A program made the position numbers and the translations under genes. A stretch of DNA of 64,000 nt from Labrys okinawensis (GTDB lineage Bacteria > Pseudomonadota > Alphaproteobacteria > Rhizobiales > Labraceae). Under the pieces are notes generated by a model. That model worked only from the letters and a program-made list of their open reading frames with translations. It ran no database searches and was not told the DNA's origin. The stretch lies in assembly GCF_002982075.1 (NCBI RefSeq), contig NZ_PUEJ01000014.1, positions 100,716 through 164,715 of the forward strand, read 5' to 3'. Position 1 is the first letter of the stretch, and each line of letters begins with the position of its first letter. Shown here one piece after another: positions 33,733-42,732 of the stretch.

Positions 33733-35118
33733 ATGTCCGATATCGTCTGTATCTCTCCCATCGACGGCAAGGAGCTGGTGCGCCGCCCGGCGGCCAGTGC
33801 CGCCGAGATCGAGGCGGCGTTGGCCGCAGCCCGCAAGGCCCAGAAGGAATGGCGCCGGCTCTCCATCGAGGAACGCAGCGCCTATGTCCTGAAGTTCCTC
33901 GACGCCATGCTGGCGATGAACCAGGAGGTCGTGCCGGAGCTTGCCCAGCAGATGGGCCGGCCGGTGCGCTATGGTGGCGAATTCCGCGGCTTCGAGGAGC
34001 GCGTTCGCTATATGGTGCGCATCGCCAAGGACAGCCTGGCGCCGACCATTCCCGATGACGACCGCCCCGGCTTCAAGCGCATGATCAAGCGCGAGCCGCT
34101 CGGTCTGGTCTTCGTGGTGGCGCCCTGGAACTATCCGTTCATGACGGCCGTCAATACCATCGCTCCCGCCCTGATCGCCGGCAACGCCGTGATCCTCAAG
34201 CATGCGGGGCAGACCATCTTGGTCGGTGAGCGTTTCCAGAAGGCGATGGATGCGGCCGGCCTGCCCAAGGGCGTGTTCCAGAACCTCGTGCTCACGCACG
34301 AGCAGACCAGCGACATTCTGGCCAAGGGACTGGTCGACCACACCAATTTCACCGGTTCCGTCGCGGGCGGCCGCGCCATCGAGAAGGCCGCTGCCGGCAC
34401 CTTCATGACCCTTGCGCTCGAACTCGGCGGCAAGGACCCGGCCTATGTGCGGGCCGACGCCAATGTCGAGCACGCGATCGAGAACCTGGTGGATGGCGCC
34501 TTCTACAATTCGGGGCAGTGCTGCTGCGGCATCGAGCGCATCTATGTGCATGAAAGCCATTACGACCGCTTCGTCGACGGCTTTGCCAATCTCACCAGCC
34601 AGTATGTGCTCGGCAATCCGCTCGACGAGGCCACGACGCTCGGCCCGATGGCCAATCTGCGTTTCGCCGACTGGGTGCGCAAGCAGACCGCGGAGGCCCT
34701 GGCCAAGGGCGCCAAGGCTCATATCGACACGGCGAAATTTGCGGCCGACGCCGCCGGCACGGCCTATCTCGCCCCGCAAGTCCTCACCAATGTCGATCAT
34801 TCGATGTCGGTGATGATGGAAGAGAGCTTCGGCCCGGTCGTCGGCATCATGAAGGTGAAGTCCGACGAAGAGGCCGTCGCGCTGATGAACGATTCGCCCT
34901 ATGGCCTGACGGCGGCGATCTGGACACAGGACCTCGACGCGGCCGAGCGCATCGGCGCCGAGATCGAGACAGGCACGATCTTCATGAACCGCTGCGACTA
35001 TCTCGATCCCGGCCTGACCTGGACCGGCGTGAAGGATACCGGCCGCGGCACGGGGCTTTCGCGCCTCGGCTACGACTCGCTCACCCAGCCCAAAAGCTAT
35101 CACCTCAGGACGATCTGA
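33733..35118 (+). CDS. NAD(P)-dependent aldehyde dehydrogenase
   Basis: A 461-residue ALDH-superfamily enzyme. VVAPWNYPFMTAVNTIAPAL is the cofactor-binding segment, TGSVAGGRAIEKAA the GxxxxG turn, ALELGGKDP the general base Glu region, and NSGQCCCGIERIYVH contains the catalytic Cys. ESFGPVVGI closes the domain. It would oxidise the aldehyde produced by the alcohol dehydrogenase downstream, possibly while still gamma-glutamylated. The substrate cannot be read from sequence. The start ATG at 33733 is 29 bases after the 29-bp inverted repeat. Confidence 0.9.
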   Translation: MSDIVCISPIDGKELVRRPAASAAEIEAALAAARKAQKEWRRLSIEERSAYVLKFLDAMLAMNQEVVPELAQQMGRPVRYGGEFRGFEERVRYMVRIAKDSLAPTIPDDDRPGFKRMIKREPLGLVFVVAPWNYPFMTAVNTIAPALIAGNAVILKHAGQTILVGERFQKAMDAAGLPKGVFQNLVLTHEQTSDILAKGLVDHTNFTGSVAGGRAIEKAAAGTFMTLALELGGKDPAYVRADANVEHAIENLVDGAFYNSGQCCCGIERIYVHESHYDRFVDGFANLTSQYVLGNPLDEATTLGPMANLRFADWVRKQTAEALAKGAKAHIDTAKFAADAAGTAYLAPQVLTNVDHSMSVMMEESFGPVVGIMKVKSDEEAVALMNDSPYGLTAAIWTQDLDAAERIGAEIETGTIFMNRCDYLDPGLTWTGVKDTGRGTGLSRLGYDSLTQPKSYHLRTI

Positions 35119-35238
35119 CCTGGTCTGCCGGTCTTCTCAGTTCCATCGAGAGATGGAGCGAGACCGGCATTGTTCCCGACCCATGCCGGTCTGAAGACCG
35201 GCGCACCGAATCCCGCATCCATTTCTCGGACACCGCCC

Positions 35239-36405
35239 ATGACCACGACGTCTCCACGCGCCAATTGGAGCTATCCCACCGCCATCCGCTTCGGCGCCGG
35301 CCGCATCTCGGAACTGGCGGAAGCCTGCAAGAGTGCCGGCATCAGCGCGCCACTGCTGGTGACGGATCCCTTCCTCGCCACCCAAAAGATGACCAAGGAT
35401 GCGCTGGAGAGCCTCAGGGCCGCCGGGCTGCATGCGGCCATCTTTTCGGATGTGAAGCCCAACCCGGTGGAATCCAACGTCTATGCGGGCCTGGAAGTGC
35501 TGCGCAAGGGCGGGCATGACGGCGTCGTTGCCTTCGGCGGGGGCTCCGGCCTCGATGCCGGCAAGGTCATCGCCTTCATGGCCGGGCAGAAGCGGCCGAT
35601 GTGGGATTTCGAGGACATCGGCGACTGGTGGACCCGGGCCGATCCCAAAGGCATCGTGCCGATCGTCGCCGTGCCGACCACCGCCGGCACCGGCTCGGAA
35701 GTCGGCCGGGCAGGGGTGATCACCCAGGAAAAGACCCACACCAAGAAGGTGATCTTCCATCCCCTGATGATGCCCAAGGTGGTGATCTGCGATCCCGAGT
35801 TGACCGTCGGCATGCCCAAGCACATCACGGCGGGCACAGGTCTCGATGCGCTGGCCCACTGCCTGGAGGCCTATTGTTCGCCCTTCTACCATCCGATGGC
35901 CGAGGGCATGGCGGTGGAGGGCGTTCGCCTGGTCAAGGAGTTCCTACCGCGCGCCTATAAGGACGGCACGGATCTCGAAGCCCGCGCCCATATGATGTCG
36001 GCCGCGGCGATCGGCGCCACCGCCTTCCAGAAAGGCCTTGGTGCCATCCATGCGCTCTCCCATCCGGTTGGTGCGCTCTACGATACCCATCACGGCCTGA
36101 CCAATGCGGTGTTCATGCCCTATGTCATCGCCTTCAACAAAAAGGCTGTGAAGGAGAAGATCGAGCGTCTCGCCGCCTATATCGGTTTGAAGCCGCGCTA
36201 TTCGGCTTTCCTCGACTGGACTTTGGCGCTGCGCGAGGAACTCGGCGTGCCGCACACGCTGGCGGGCCTCAAGGTCGACGATCAGAAGTTCGACCTGATG
36301 TCCAAGATGGCTCCGAAGGATCCGACTGCAGGTGGCAATCCCGTTACCCTGACTAAGGCCGGCGCCCTCAAACTCTATCGCAAGACGTTGGAAGGGGCTA
36401 TCTAG
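35239..36405 (+). CDS. Iron-containing (group III) alcohol dehydrogenase
   Basis: A 388-residue Fe-ADH. Motifs in order are GGGSGLDAGK (NAD-binding), PTTAGTGSEVGRAGVIT, GLDALAHCLEAYCSPFYHPMA (metal Asp/His helix) and HALSHPVGALYDTHHGLTNA (metal His pair). It oxidises a primary alcohol to the aldehyde passed to the neighbouring ALDH. In an operon with a gamma-glutamyl ligase the alcohol is likely an amino alcohol or its glutamyl amide. The ATG at 35239 gives the normal family length; a longer frame from 35170 begins inside a palindromic gap with GCCGGTCT facing AGACCGGC (35185-35202). Confidence 0.9.
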   Translation: MTTTSPRANWSYPTAIRFGAGRISELAEACKSAGISAPLLVTDPFLATQKMTKDALESLRAAGLHAAIFSDVKPNPVESNVYAGLEVLRKGGHDGVVAFGGGSGLDAGKVIAFMAGQKRPMWDFEDIGDWWTRADPKGIVPIVAVPTTAGTGSEVGRAGVITQEKTHTKKVIFHPLMMPKVVICDPELTVGMPKHITAGTGLDALAHCLEAYCSPFYHPMAEGMAVEGVRLVKEFLPRAYKDGTDLEARAHMMSAAAIGATAFQKGLGAIHALSHPVGALYDTHHGLTNAVFMPYVIAFNKKAVKEKIERLAAYIGLKPRYSAFLDWTLALREELGVPHTLAGLKVDDQKFDLMSKMAPKDPTAGGNPVTLTKAGALKLYRKTLEGAI

Positions 36406-36556
36406 CCGGATCTGATGGTGTTCGGCCGGGGGCGGCGATAACCTTCCGCCTCCGCGACGAAGCGTCGGCAATCGTGCAGCAAGGCGCGTCACTCGCACGC
36501 GCTTTGCTTTCGGTGTCCGGAAGGGTCGATCCTGCAGCGCCTCGCTTGAAACAGTC

Positions 36557-37435
36557 ATGCCGAGAAAGCCTGATCTTCACGACCGTCTCGCAGTTCTGCC
36601 CTTGTGGGACGGTCCCATCGCTGTCGAGCCTGTGGCCGGTGGGCTGACCAATCGTAATCTTCTGATCACAGCGCGGCATGGTCGCTTCGTGGCTCGCATC
36701 GCCGCCGACAATGCGGCGCACGACATCGACCGCGCGACCGAGCAGGCTGCCACCCGTGCCGCTGCCGCATGCGGGCTTGGGCCCGAGTTGGTCTGGGCGG
36801 AACCCGGGCTGATGATCCTGCGGCATATCGAGGGACGCACACTCGCCAGCGCTGATTTCCGCGACCAGACGAGGTTTCGACACGTGCTGGCGTTGCTGAA
36901 CAGCATCCGGCGAACGGTGCCGGAACACTATCGGGGATCATCGCGCGACAGGACCCCGCTCACCATCCTCGGCCGTTACCTTCAGAAATTGACCGCGGAG
37001 CCCAATCGTTGGCAGCGAGCCGCCGATCGTTACCGGCCGCTGCTCGGCATCCTGGCACCACGGCTCGCCGCCGTACCCGCGGGCTTTGCTCATAACGATA
37101 TCCACGGCGACAACATCATCGATGATGGCCAACGCCTTTGGCTGCTCGATTGGGAGTATGCCGGGCAGGGCCAGCCTTTGGTCGATCTCGCCAGCTTTTT
37201 CAACAATGCCGGTTTGGATGACGGAATGGTCCGCATCTGCCTTGCCGACTGGCTGGGGCATCTACCGACAGGGGAAGAGAAGCAGGGTTTCGCGGCCATG
37301 CGTCTGGCGGCGGCGATGCGCGATCTGTTCTGGGGCTATGCCCAGGACGGCCTGGTGGCAAGCCAGCCGGGCAAACTCGACGACTATATCGCCATCAACG
37401 AACACCGGGTGAGCATGGCTGCCGCGGTCCTTTGA
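36557..37435 (+). CDS. Choline/ethanolamine-kinase-like phosphotransferase
   Basis: A 292-residue APH/choline kinase-fold protein. VEPVAGGLTNRNLLI is the glycine-rich nucleotide loop, FAHNDIHGDNIIDD is Brenner's motif with the catalytic Asp, and LLDWEYAGQGQPLVDLASFF is the choline-kinase-type metal and substrate motif seen in LicA-like enzymes. It probably phosphorylates a small amino alcohol such as ethanolamine or choline. As the last gene of the run it supports an amino-alcohol substrate for the whole operon. Family good; substrate inferred. Confidence 0.75.
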   Translation: MPRKPDLHDRLAVLPLWDGPIAVEPVAGGLTNRNLLITARHGRFVARIAADNAAHDIDRATEQAATRAAAACGLGPELVWAEPGLMILRHIEGRTLASADFRDQTRFRHVLALLNSIRRTVPEHYRGSSRDRTPLTILGRYLQKLTAEPNRWQRAADRYRPLLGILAPRLAAVPAGFAHNDIHGDNIIDDGQRLWLLDWEYAGQGQPLVDLASFFNNAGLDDGMVRICLADWLGHLPTGEEKQGFAAMRLAAAMRDLFWGYAQDGLVASQPGKLDDYIAINEHRVSMAAAVL

Positions 37436-37759
37436 CCTGTGATCCCGGGGCACTGGCAAGATGGCACTCGGTGTCTTCCAAAAAATCGATGGGTCTATTT
37501 TTCGTATTTGGTTTTCTCACAAGAAGGTGACGAAAGCGGTGCCAGTTTACCGCTTCAATATTAAGTGATGCCTATGTGAGTAGGGTTCTTTCACATTGTG
37601 TGAGGCAATTAATTTCGTTATTCGTAGCAGAAATATATAGATTCATAGCCATGTAACTAGCGAAAATCGAAAACTCTTGAAAATTCAACTTTTAGTTGAG
37701 TTGTCTAATTTTTCAGAATTACGAATTCGTTTTATAATTTTATTGTGAGCAGTGTCGTA
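37436..37759. other. AT-rich intergenic stretch
   Basis: About 320 bases, strikingly AT-rich from 37,480 to 37,745 compared with both flanks. No gene or tRNA is seen. Likely holds the promoter of the following gene and the end of the amine operon. The composition suggests acquired DNA or a silencing target. Confidence 0.5.
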
Positions 37760-38530
37760 ATGAAAAGGCCCAGTATTCTTATCGCCTGCGTATGTGGAAA
37801 CCGCTTTGTCGACATCGATGCCGTACGCTCTTTCCTCAGCATCGCCTTGGATTTGAAAGAGCGGAAAGTCGAAGTCGACTTTCTCGGGCAATCGGGCATT
37901 CCACATCTGGAACATGCGCGCAACGCAGTCGTCAGCTATTTCCTCGAAGGTCGCAGCGACTATCTTCTTTGCTTGGACTCGGACATGGAGATATCGCCCA
38001 AGACGATAGGGCGGCTGCTTCAGTTCAGCCAGCTCCATGACAAGCCTTTCACGGCCGCGCCCTATGTGTCGAAGGGCTACGACAATGAGAAGACCAGCAA
38101 GGTTTTCGCTCGCGATCTCGAGGATTTTCATGCCGCCGTGTCGCGCTGGAATGTCGTCTTCGAAGACCCGAAGGCGCTGACGGGGCAGGGGCGGCTGGAC
38201 CTGCGCAACGGCTTTGCGCGCGCCCTGCGGGTCGGAGCGGGCGCCATGCTTTGCCGTCGCGACATGCTGGAGACGATGGTCGCCCGCTACAGGGACCAAG
38301 GCTATTCCTATCACAACGTGCCGTTCCGCCTGTTCCCGCTGTTCAACATTCCGGTGGTGGACGGCGAGGCGGTTGGCGAGGACTATGCTTTTTGCGATCG
38401 TTGGCGTGCTTGCGGTGGCGAGCTATGGGTCGATACCATGGCAACGATCCGACACAATGGCCATCATTCCTATCGGGGCAATCTTGCCGAAACCCTCGAT
38501 CTGCGCCGGCGTGCCTTGCCCCAGCTTTAG
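37760..38530 (+). CDS. Glycosyltransferase-like protein (GT-A fold)
   Basis: A 256-residue protein. SILIACVCGNRFVDIDAV at the start and YLLCLDSDMEISP at about residue 75 (a DxD-like nucleotide-sugar motif) resemble GT2/GT-A enzymes. VGAGAMLCRRDMLE and GEDYAFCDRWRACGGELWVD match acceptor-side features (ED acid pair) of the fold. No signal or membrane helix, so cytoplasmic. Genes for a glycan are not adjacent. A GTG at 37745 is an alternative start; neither start has a clear ribosome site. Confidence 0.6.
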   Translation: MKRPSILIACVCGNRFVDIDAVRSFLSIALDLKERKVEVDFLGQSGIPHLEHARNAVVSYFLEGRSDYLLCLDSDMEISPKTIGRLLQFSQLHDKPFTAAPYVSKGYDNEKTSKVFARDLEDFHAAVSRWNVVFEDPKALTGQGRLDLRNGFARALRVGAGAMLCRRDMLETMVARYRDQGYSYHNVPFRLFPLFNIPVVDGEAVGEDYAFCDRWRACGGELWVDTMATIRHNGHHSYRGNLAETLDLRRRALPQL

Positions 38531-39171
38531 TCGTTCAATCTCCAAGCTCGAGCGGAGCCTGGCGCACTCGCCTTGTTCACTCCCAGGCGGGTGAACAGCG
38601 GCGCTTGGGCCTGTTCGCCGGAATTCACGCCGAGGCAAGGCCTGCGCTCCCGCGAAACTCACTCCGATGAATGTCATGTGGTGGATCGGGCGCGACATCG
38701 GCGGGACTGCGACGCAATCCTGCCATTTTGGCCTTTCCCTGTTCGATACTCGCTAAACGTGCGAATGGGATTTCTTGTAACTTTAAGTATAGGCTCGATC
38801 AATTATAGCAACCAAACTTATACGTGCAACGAATTTGTCCTAAATTGGGCAAATTTATGAGATACGCAGTCGCTTCCTCAGGTTGATTGAGTAAGAAAAG
38901 CACAACTTTTGATTGATTTATCCATACTGCGACCCCGCTGTACGGTGAAAGTTGTGTCTTTTGGGTGACATGTATTGGGCAAAACGGTGTGAGTGCCTGG
39001 GATTTGGTCGTTTTCACGTTGTGGAATGACGGCGACTGCCGCACTGTCACTTTCAACGATTCACGCAATGGGTCGTCTCCGGGCCGCCGCCAGAGGTTGG
39101 GGCCGGGGTCTCGCGAGCCGGTCGGAGAGGTCAAGTTTCCGGCCGAGTAAAAATGTCTTGGAGGTCATCTC
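38531..39171. other. Long intergenic region upstream of porin 1
   Basis: About 640 bases. The second half is AT-rich. Near the gene, 39054-39172 shares ordered blocks with the DNA ahead of porin 2: CAACGATTCAC, AATGGGTCGT/GATGGGTCGT, GGGGTCTCGCGAG, CGGTCGGAG, and TGTCTTGGAGGTCATCT next to the start. This looks like a common promoter-proximal leader. No separate gene seen. Confidence 0.5.
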
Positions 39172-40428
39172 ATGACGATGAAATCAGTTCTTCTCGGCGC
39201 AGCCGCCGGTATCGCCGCCATCGGCGCTGCCCAGGCCGCCGATCTGCCCATGACCAAGGGCGAAGCCGTTGAATATGTGAAGGTCTGCTCGGCCTTCGGC
39301 CCGGGCTTCTTCTACATCCCTGGCACCGACACCTGCCTGAAGATCGGCGGTGAAATCCGCGCCAAGTACTATGCTTTCGGCGGCACGGGCTTTAATCGTA
39401 ACGACAATCGTTCGGCTTTCGACACCCAGGCCCGCGTCTGGTTCGATGCCCGTACCGAGACCGAATGGGGGCTGCTGCGTTCCTACTTCCAGATCAACGC
39501 CGACTCCAACCGGCTGAGGGGCCGTGGTGGCGGTGACGGCGCGCGGAACGACTTCACCATCGATAAGGCCTTCATCCAGTTCGGTGGCCTGACTGCTGGT
39601 TACGCCCATTCGTTCTTCGGCTTCTATGACAACGAATATGGCGACACCCTTGAAGGCAATTACTACGCTCAGAGCAAGACCGTTAACCTGCTCGCCTATA
39701 CCGCCCAGTTTGGCGGCGGCTTCAGCGCCACATTGTCAATCGAAGACGGCCGCGACCATCGTGTCACTGCAAACGATGATGTTATCTATCCGTTTGTGAG
39801 GGACGGTGGGCAGCAGGTTCCGGACATCGTCGGTCAGGTTCGTTGGGATCAGTCCTGGGGCTCGCTCGCGGTGCAGGCGGCGGGGCATCAGTCTCGCACA
39901 GGTGAGAACTACGTGGATGCTGATGGCAACGTCGTGAATGTTCGCCGCAGCAGCAAATATGGCTATGCCGTCGGTGCCACTGGTTTGATCAAAATTCCCG
40001 CTATCGATGGCTGGTTCGTCGTCGAAGGTCAGTATGCTGACGGTGCCTTGGATTATCTTGGCGCTTACAACACTTTCGTCGCGCAGTCTGATCGTTTCGT
40101 AAATGACGCTGGCCGGCTCGATTCCGGCAAAGGCTGGTCGATCACCGGTGAATTGGGCGGGCACATTACGCCTCAGCTGCAGGCCGTTCTAGTTGCCAGC
40201 TACATTGACACTTCGTTCGACCGGTACAACCCCGGTGCTGACGCGGGCATCAAGGAGTACAGCATCAGCGGCAACCTGACTTACACGATCGTCAAGGGGC
40301 TGAAGGTGGCCGGAGAGGTCGGTTGGACCCACGGCAAGCTCGAACATACTTTCACCGACATCGACGGTCGTGCACGAACCAAGTACGACAACTGGCTGGC
40401 CGGCATGCGTATCACGCGCCAGTTCTGA
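39172..40428 (+). CDS. Outer-membrane porin 1 (Porin_2/RopA-Omp2 family)
   Basis: A 418-residue beta-barrel porin. The signal MTMKSVLLGAAAGIAAIGAAQA is followed by ADLPMTKGEAVEYVKVCSAF. Two conserved cysteines (VCSAFGPGFFYIPGTDTC) can form the family's N-terminal disulfide. ARVWFDARTETEWGLLRSYF and FGGLTAGYAHSFFGFYDNEY are family strands, and the chain ends in Phe as outer-membrane barrels do. Forms a trimeric channel for small solutes. GGAGG stands 7 bases before ATG. A paralogue follows 0.9 kb downstream. Confidence 0.93.
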   Translation: MTMKSVLLGAAAGIAAIGAAQAADLPMTKGEAVEYVKVCSAFGPGFFYIPGTDTCLKIGGEIRAKYYAFGGTGFNRNDNRSAFDTQARVWFDARTETEWGLLRSYFQINADSNRLRGRGGGDGARNDFTIDKAFIQFGGLTAGYAHSFFGFYDNEYGDTLEGNYYAQSKTVNLLAYTAQFGGGFSATLSIEDGRDHRVTANDDVIYPFVRDGGQQVPDIVGQVRWDQSWGSLAVQAAGHQSRTGENYVDADGNVVNVRRSSKYGYAVGATGLIKIPAIDGWFVVEGQYADGALDYLGAYNTFVAQSDRFVNDAGRLDSGKGWSITGELGGHITPQLQAVLVASYIDTSFDRYNPGADAGIKEYSISGNLTYTIVKGLKVAGEVGWTHGKLEHTFTDIDGRARTKYDNWLAGMRITRQF

Positions 40429-40453
40429 TCATTCAGTTCGAATCATTAAGGAG

Positions 40454-40482
40454 AGGCCCGGCGAAAGCCGGGCCTTTCTTTA
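40454..40482 (+). terminator. Terminator of porin 1
   Basis: A 9-bp perfect stem AGGCCCGGC/GCCGGGCCT (40454-40462 and 40467-40475) with a GAAA tetraloop, followed by TTCTTTAT. Confidence 0.9.
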
Positions 40483-41360
40483 TGGGAGACACTACTATCG
40501 CCTCCTGAGTTGTAGGTCATCGACTATTCTAAGCTGGCCGGCATGTGAAATGCTATCAGCCTTTATCGTAGGCCTCAGCCATTTCCCGGGCCTTGTGGGT
40601 AAAGCGTCGGGGGCTGTAGGCGGCGAGGGGTTTCCAGCCCGATTGGCACGGCCGGTATCACCGGGGCGTTCTTGCAGTACAAGCCGGCTGCTGCATTTTT
40701 TGGCCACACCCCTCACTCGCGCCTATTCCGTTCATCATCACTAGGACCGGAGTTCAATATTCGATGGCGTGAATAGCGCCGGATGGGATGGGCGGTCCGG
40801 AATCTGCTGTATTGTGTTCGAGGAGGGGTGCGTTGAGACACCATTCCCGCGAATGAGATTCGCCCGAATCGTACGTCAGCCCCGCTCGCGCGGAGTTGGA
40901 CAATTCGGCGCCTTTGCTTCCGGATCGATGCTTTCGCCAGGGCGAAATCGACTGGAGTGGCCATCTCGAAACGACGCGCAGCGGTTTCACTTCCCTCGAA
41001 CATTGGGAGGCGTCATGTCCGATCGCCTCACCAGAGTCCTCACTCTGTCCTGCAAAATTATGTCATTCGTACGGAAGATGGCTCGGAAAACCGGGATTTT
41101 CGCCCAAACTCGACTCAATTGTGGCGAAAATACTGCGTGTGTCCTTTTTGCTACACAGCTTTGCCAAAATGCCGCGACCCTGGGTTGTCGGGCGCAATCG
41201 CTATTGTACAACCAGAGGCAGTGAAGCAATGTCATGACAACGATTCACTCGATGGGTCGTGTCCAGATTGCAAGTTAAACGTGTGATCGGGGTCTCGCGA
41301 GTCGGTCGGAGCACCAAGCGGCGCTTTCGATCAAATAATAACTGTCTTGGAGGTCATCTA
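40483..41360. other. Intergenic region between porins 1 and 2
   Basis: About 880 bases without a convincing gene; the short frames in it lack family features. The last 120 bases repeat the leader blocks described upstream of porin 1, for example GGGGTCTCGCGAG at 41290 onward. The rest shows no repeat or RNA that I recognise. Confidence 0.45.
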
Positions 41361-42608
41361 ATGACGATGAAGTCCCTTCTCCTCGGCGCCGCTGCTGGTA
41401 TTGCCGCCATCGGCACTGCCCAGGCTGCCGATCTGCCCATGACCAAGGGCGAAGCCGTTGAATATGTGAAGGTCTGCTCGGCTTTCGGTCCCGGCTTCTT
41501 CTACATCCCTGGCAGCGACACCTGCCTCAAGATCGGCGGTGAAATCCGCGCCGACTACCGCGTCTTCGGTGGTAGCAAGAACTACCAGTTTAACCGCGGC
41601 GACAATCGTTCGGCTTTCAATACGCAGGCACGCATCTGGTTTGATGCCCGCACCGAGACGGATTGGGGATTGTTGCGTTCTTATTTCCAGATCAACGCTG
41701 ACTCCCACAAGATTGGTGGCCCGCGTGACAGCACGTACAATTCCAACACCTTCAGCATCGACAAGGCCTTCATCCAATTCGGCGGCTTGACGGCTGGTTA
41801 TGCCCATTCGTTCTTCGGGTTCTATGATAATGACTGGGGTGACACTATCTGGGCCCCTTATTACGCTGAGAGTAACACTGTCAACTTGATCGCCTACACC
41901 GCTCAGTTTGGTGGTGGGTTCAGCGCCACGCTGTCAATTGAAGATGGTCGCGATCATCGCGCGAATGCTTTGACTAACTTTCAGGGTGGGCAGCAGGTTC
42001 CAGATGTTGTCGGTCAGCTTCGCTTAGATCAGAGCTGGGGTGCTGTCGCGGTTCAGGCTGCTGGACACCAGTATCGTACTGGCGTTGATGAGAATGGTGA
42101 CGATATCCTTCCGCGCTCGAACAAGTATGGTTGGGCTGTCGGCGCATCCGGTTTGATCAAACTGCCGTTCATCGACAATGGTCATTTCGTCGTTGAAGGA
42201 CAGTACGCCAACGGCGCTCTCGACTACCTTGGTGTCGGAAACAGCGTGAATGGTGGGCAGGACTTCTTTATCGACAACACCAACCGCTTCAAGGGTGGTA
42301 AGGGCTGGTCAATCGTTGCCGAACTCGGCGGGAACATCACGCCTGTCTTGAACGCAAACTTGGTGGCTAGCTACCTCGACACCAAATATGATCGTGCTTA
42401 TATTGATGGCGGCAGCCTCAAGATCAAAGAATATACTATCGCTGCAAACATGGCCTACACGATCGTGAAGGGATTGTCGGTTAGCGCCGAAGTTGCTTAT
42501 ACGCATGTTGATAATGGCCAAGGTCTCTCTATTGGCGAAGAGACCGTCCTGCCTCGCGGTAAGGGCAACATCTGGCAGGCCGGTGTTCGTTTGAAGCGCG
42601 TCTTCTAA
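41361..42608 (+). CDS. Outer-membrane porin 2 (Porin_2 family)
   Basis: A 415-residue paralogue of porin 1 with nearly the same first 55 residues (signal MTMKSLLLGAAAGIAAIGTAQA) and the same Cys pair, diverging in the later strands and loops. The chain ends KRVF. The middle and end use many T-ending codons, unlike neighbouring genes, though the opening 150 bases are near-identical to porin 1. That pattern may reflect drift with gene conversion at the 5-prime end. GGAGG lies 7 bases ahead of the ATG at 41361; the longer frame from 41259 is leader DNA. Confidence 0.93.
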   Translation: MTMKSLLLGAAAGIAAIGTAQAADLPMTKGEAVEYVKVCSAFGPGFFYIPGSDTCLKIGGEIRADYRVFGGSKNYQFNRGDNRSAFNTQARIWFDARTETDWGLLRSYFQINADSHKIGGPRDSTYNSNTFSIDKAFIQFGGLTAGYAHSFFGFYDNDWGDTIWAPYYAESNTVNLIAYTAQFGGGFSATLSIEDGRDHRANALTNFQGGQQVPDVVGQLRLDQSWGAVAVQAAGHQYRTGVDENGDDILPRSNKYGWAVGASGLIKLPFIDNGHFVVEGQYANGALDYLGVGNSVNGGQDFFIDNTNRFKGGKGWSIVAELGGNITPVLNANLVASYLDTKYDRAYIDGGSLKIKEYTIAANMAYTIVKGLSVSAEVAYTHVDNGQGLSIGEETVLPRGKGNIWQAGVRLKRVF

Positions 42609-42631
42609 TTCCTCTGGGAATTGAGATTTCG

Positions 42632-42660
42632 AAAGCCCGGCAAATGCCGGGCTTTTTTTG
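42632..42660 (+). terminator. Terminator of porin 2
   Basis: A 10-bp perfect stem AAAGCCCGGC/GCCGGGCTTT (42632-42641 and 42646-42655) with AAAT loop, merging into a run of T. Confidence 0.93.
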
Positions 42661-42732
42661 TGACGTATGCCGCTGGAATAAAGAGCCGAGGGGATATAGA
42701 AAAGAGATTCTGAGCCAACAAAGCATTTTGAG

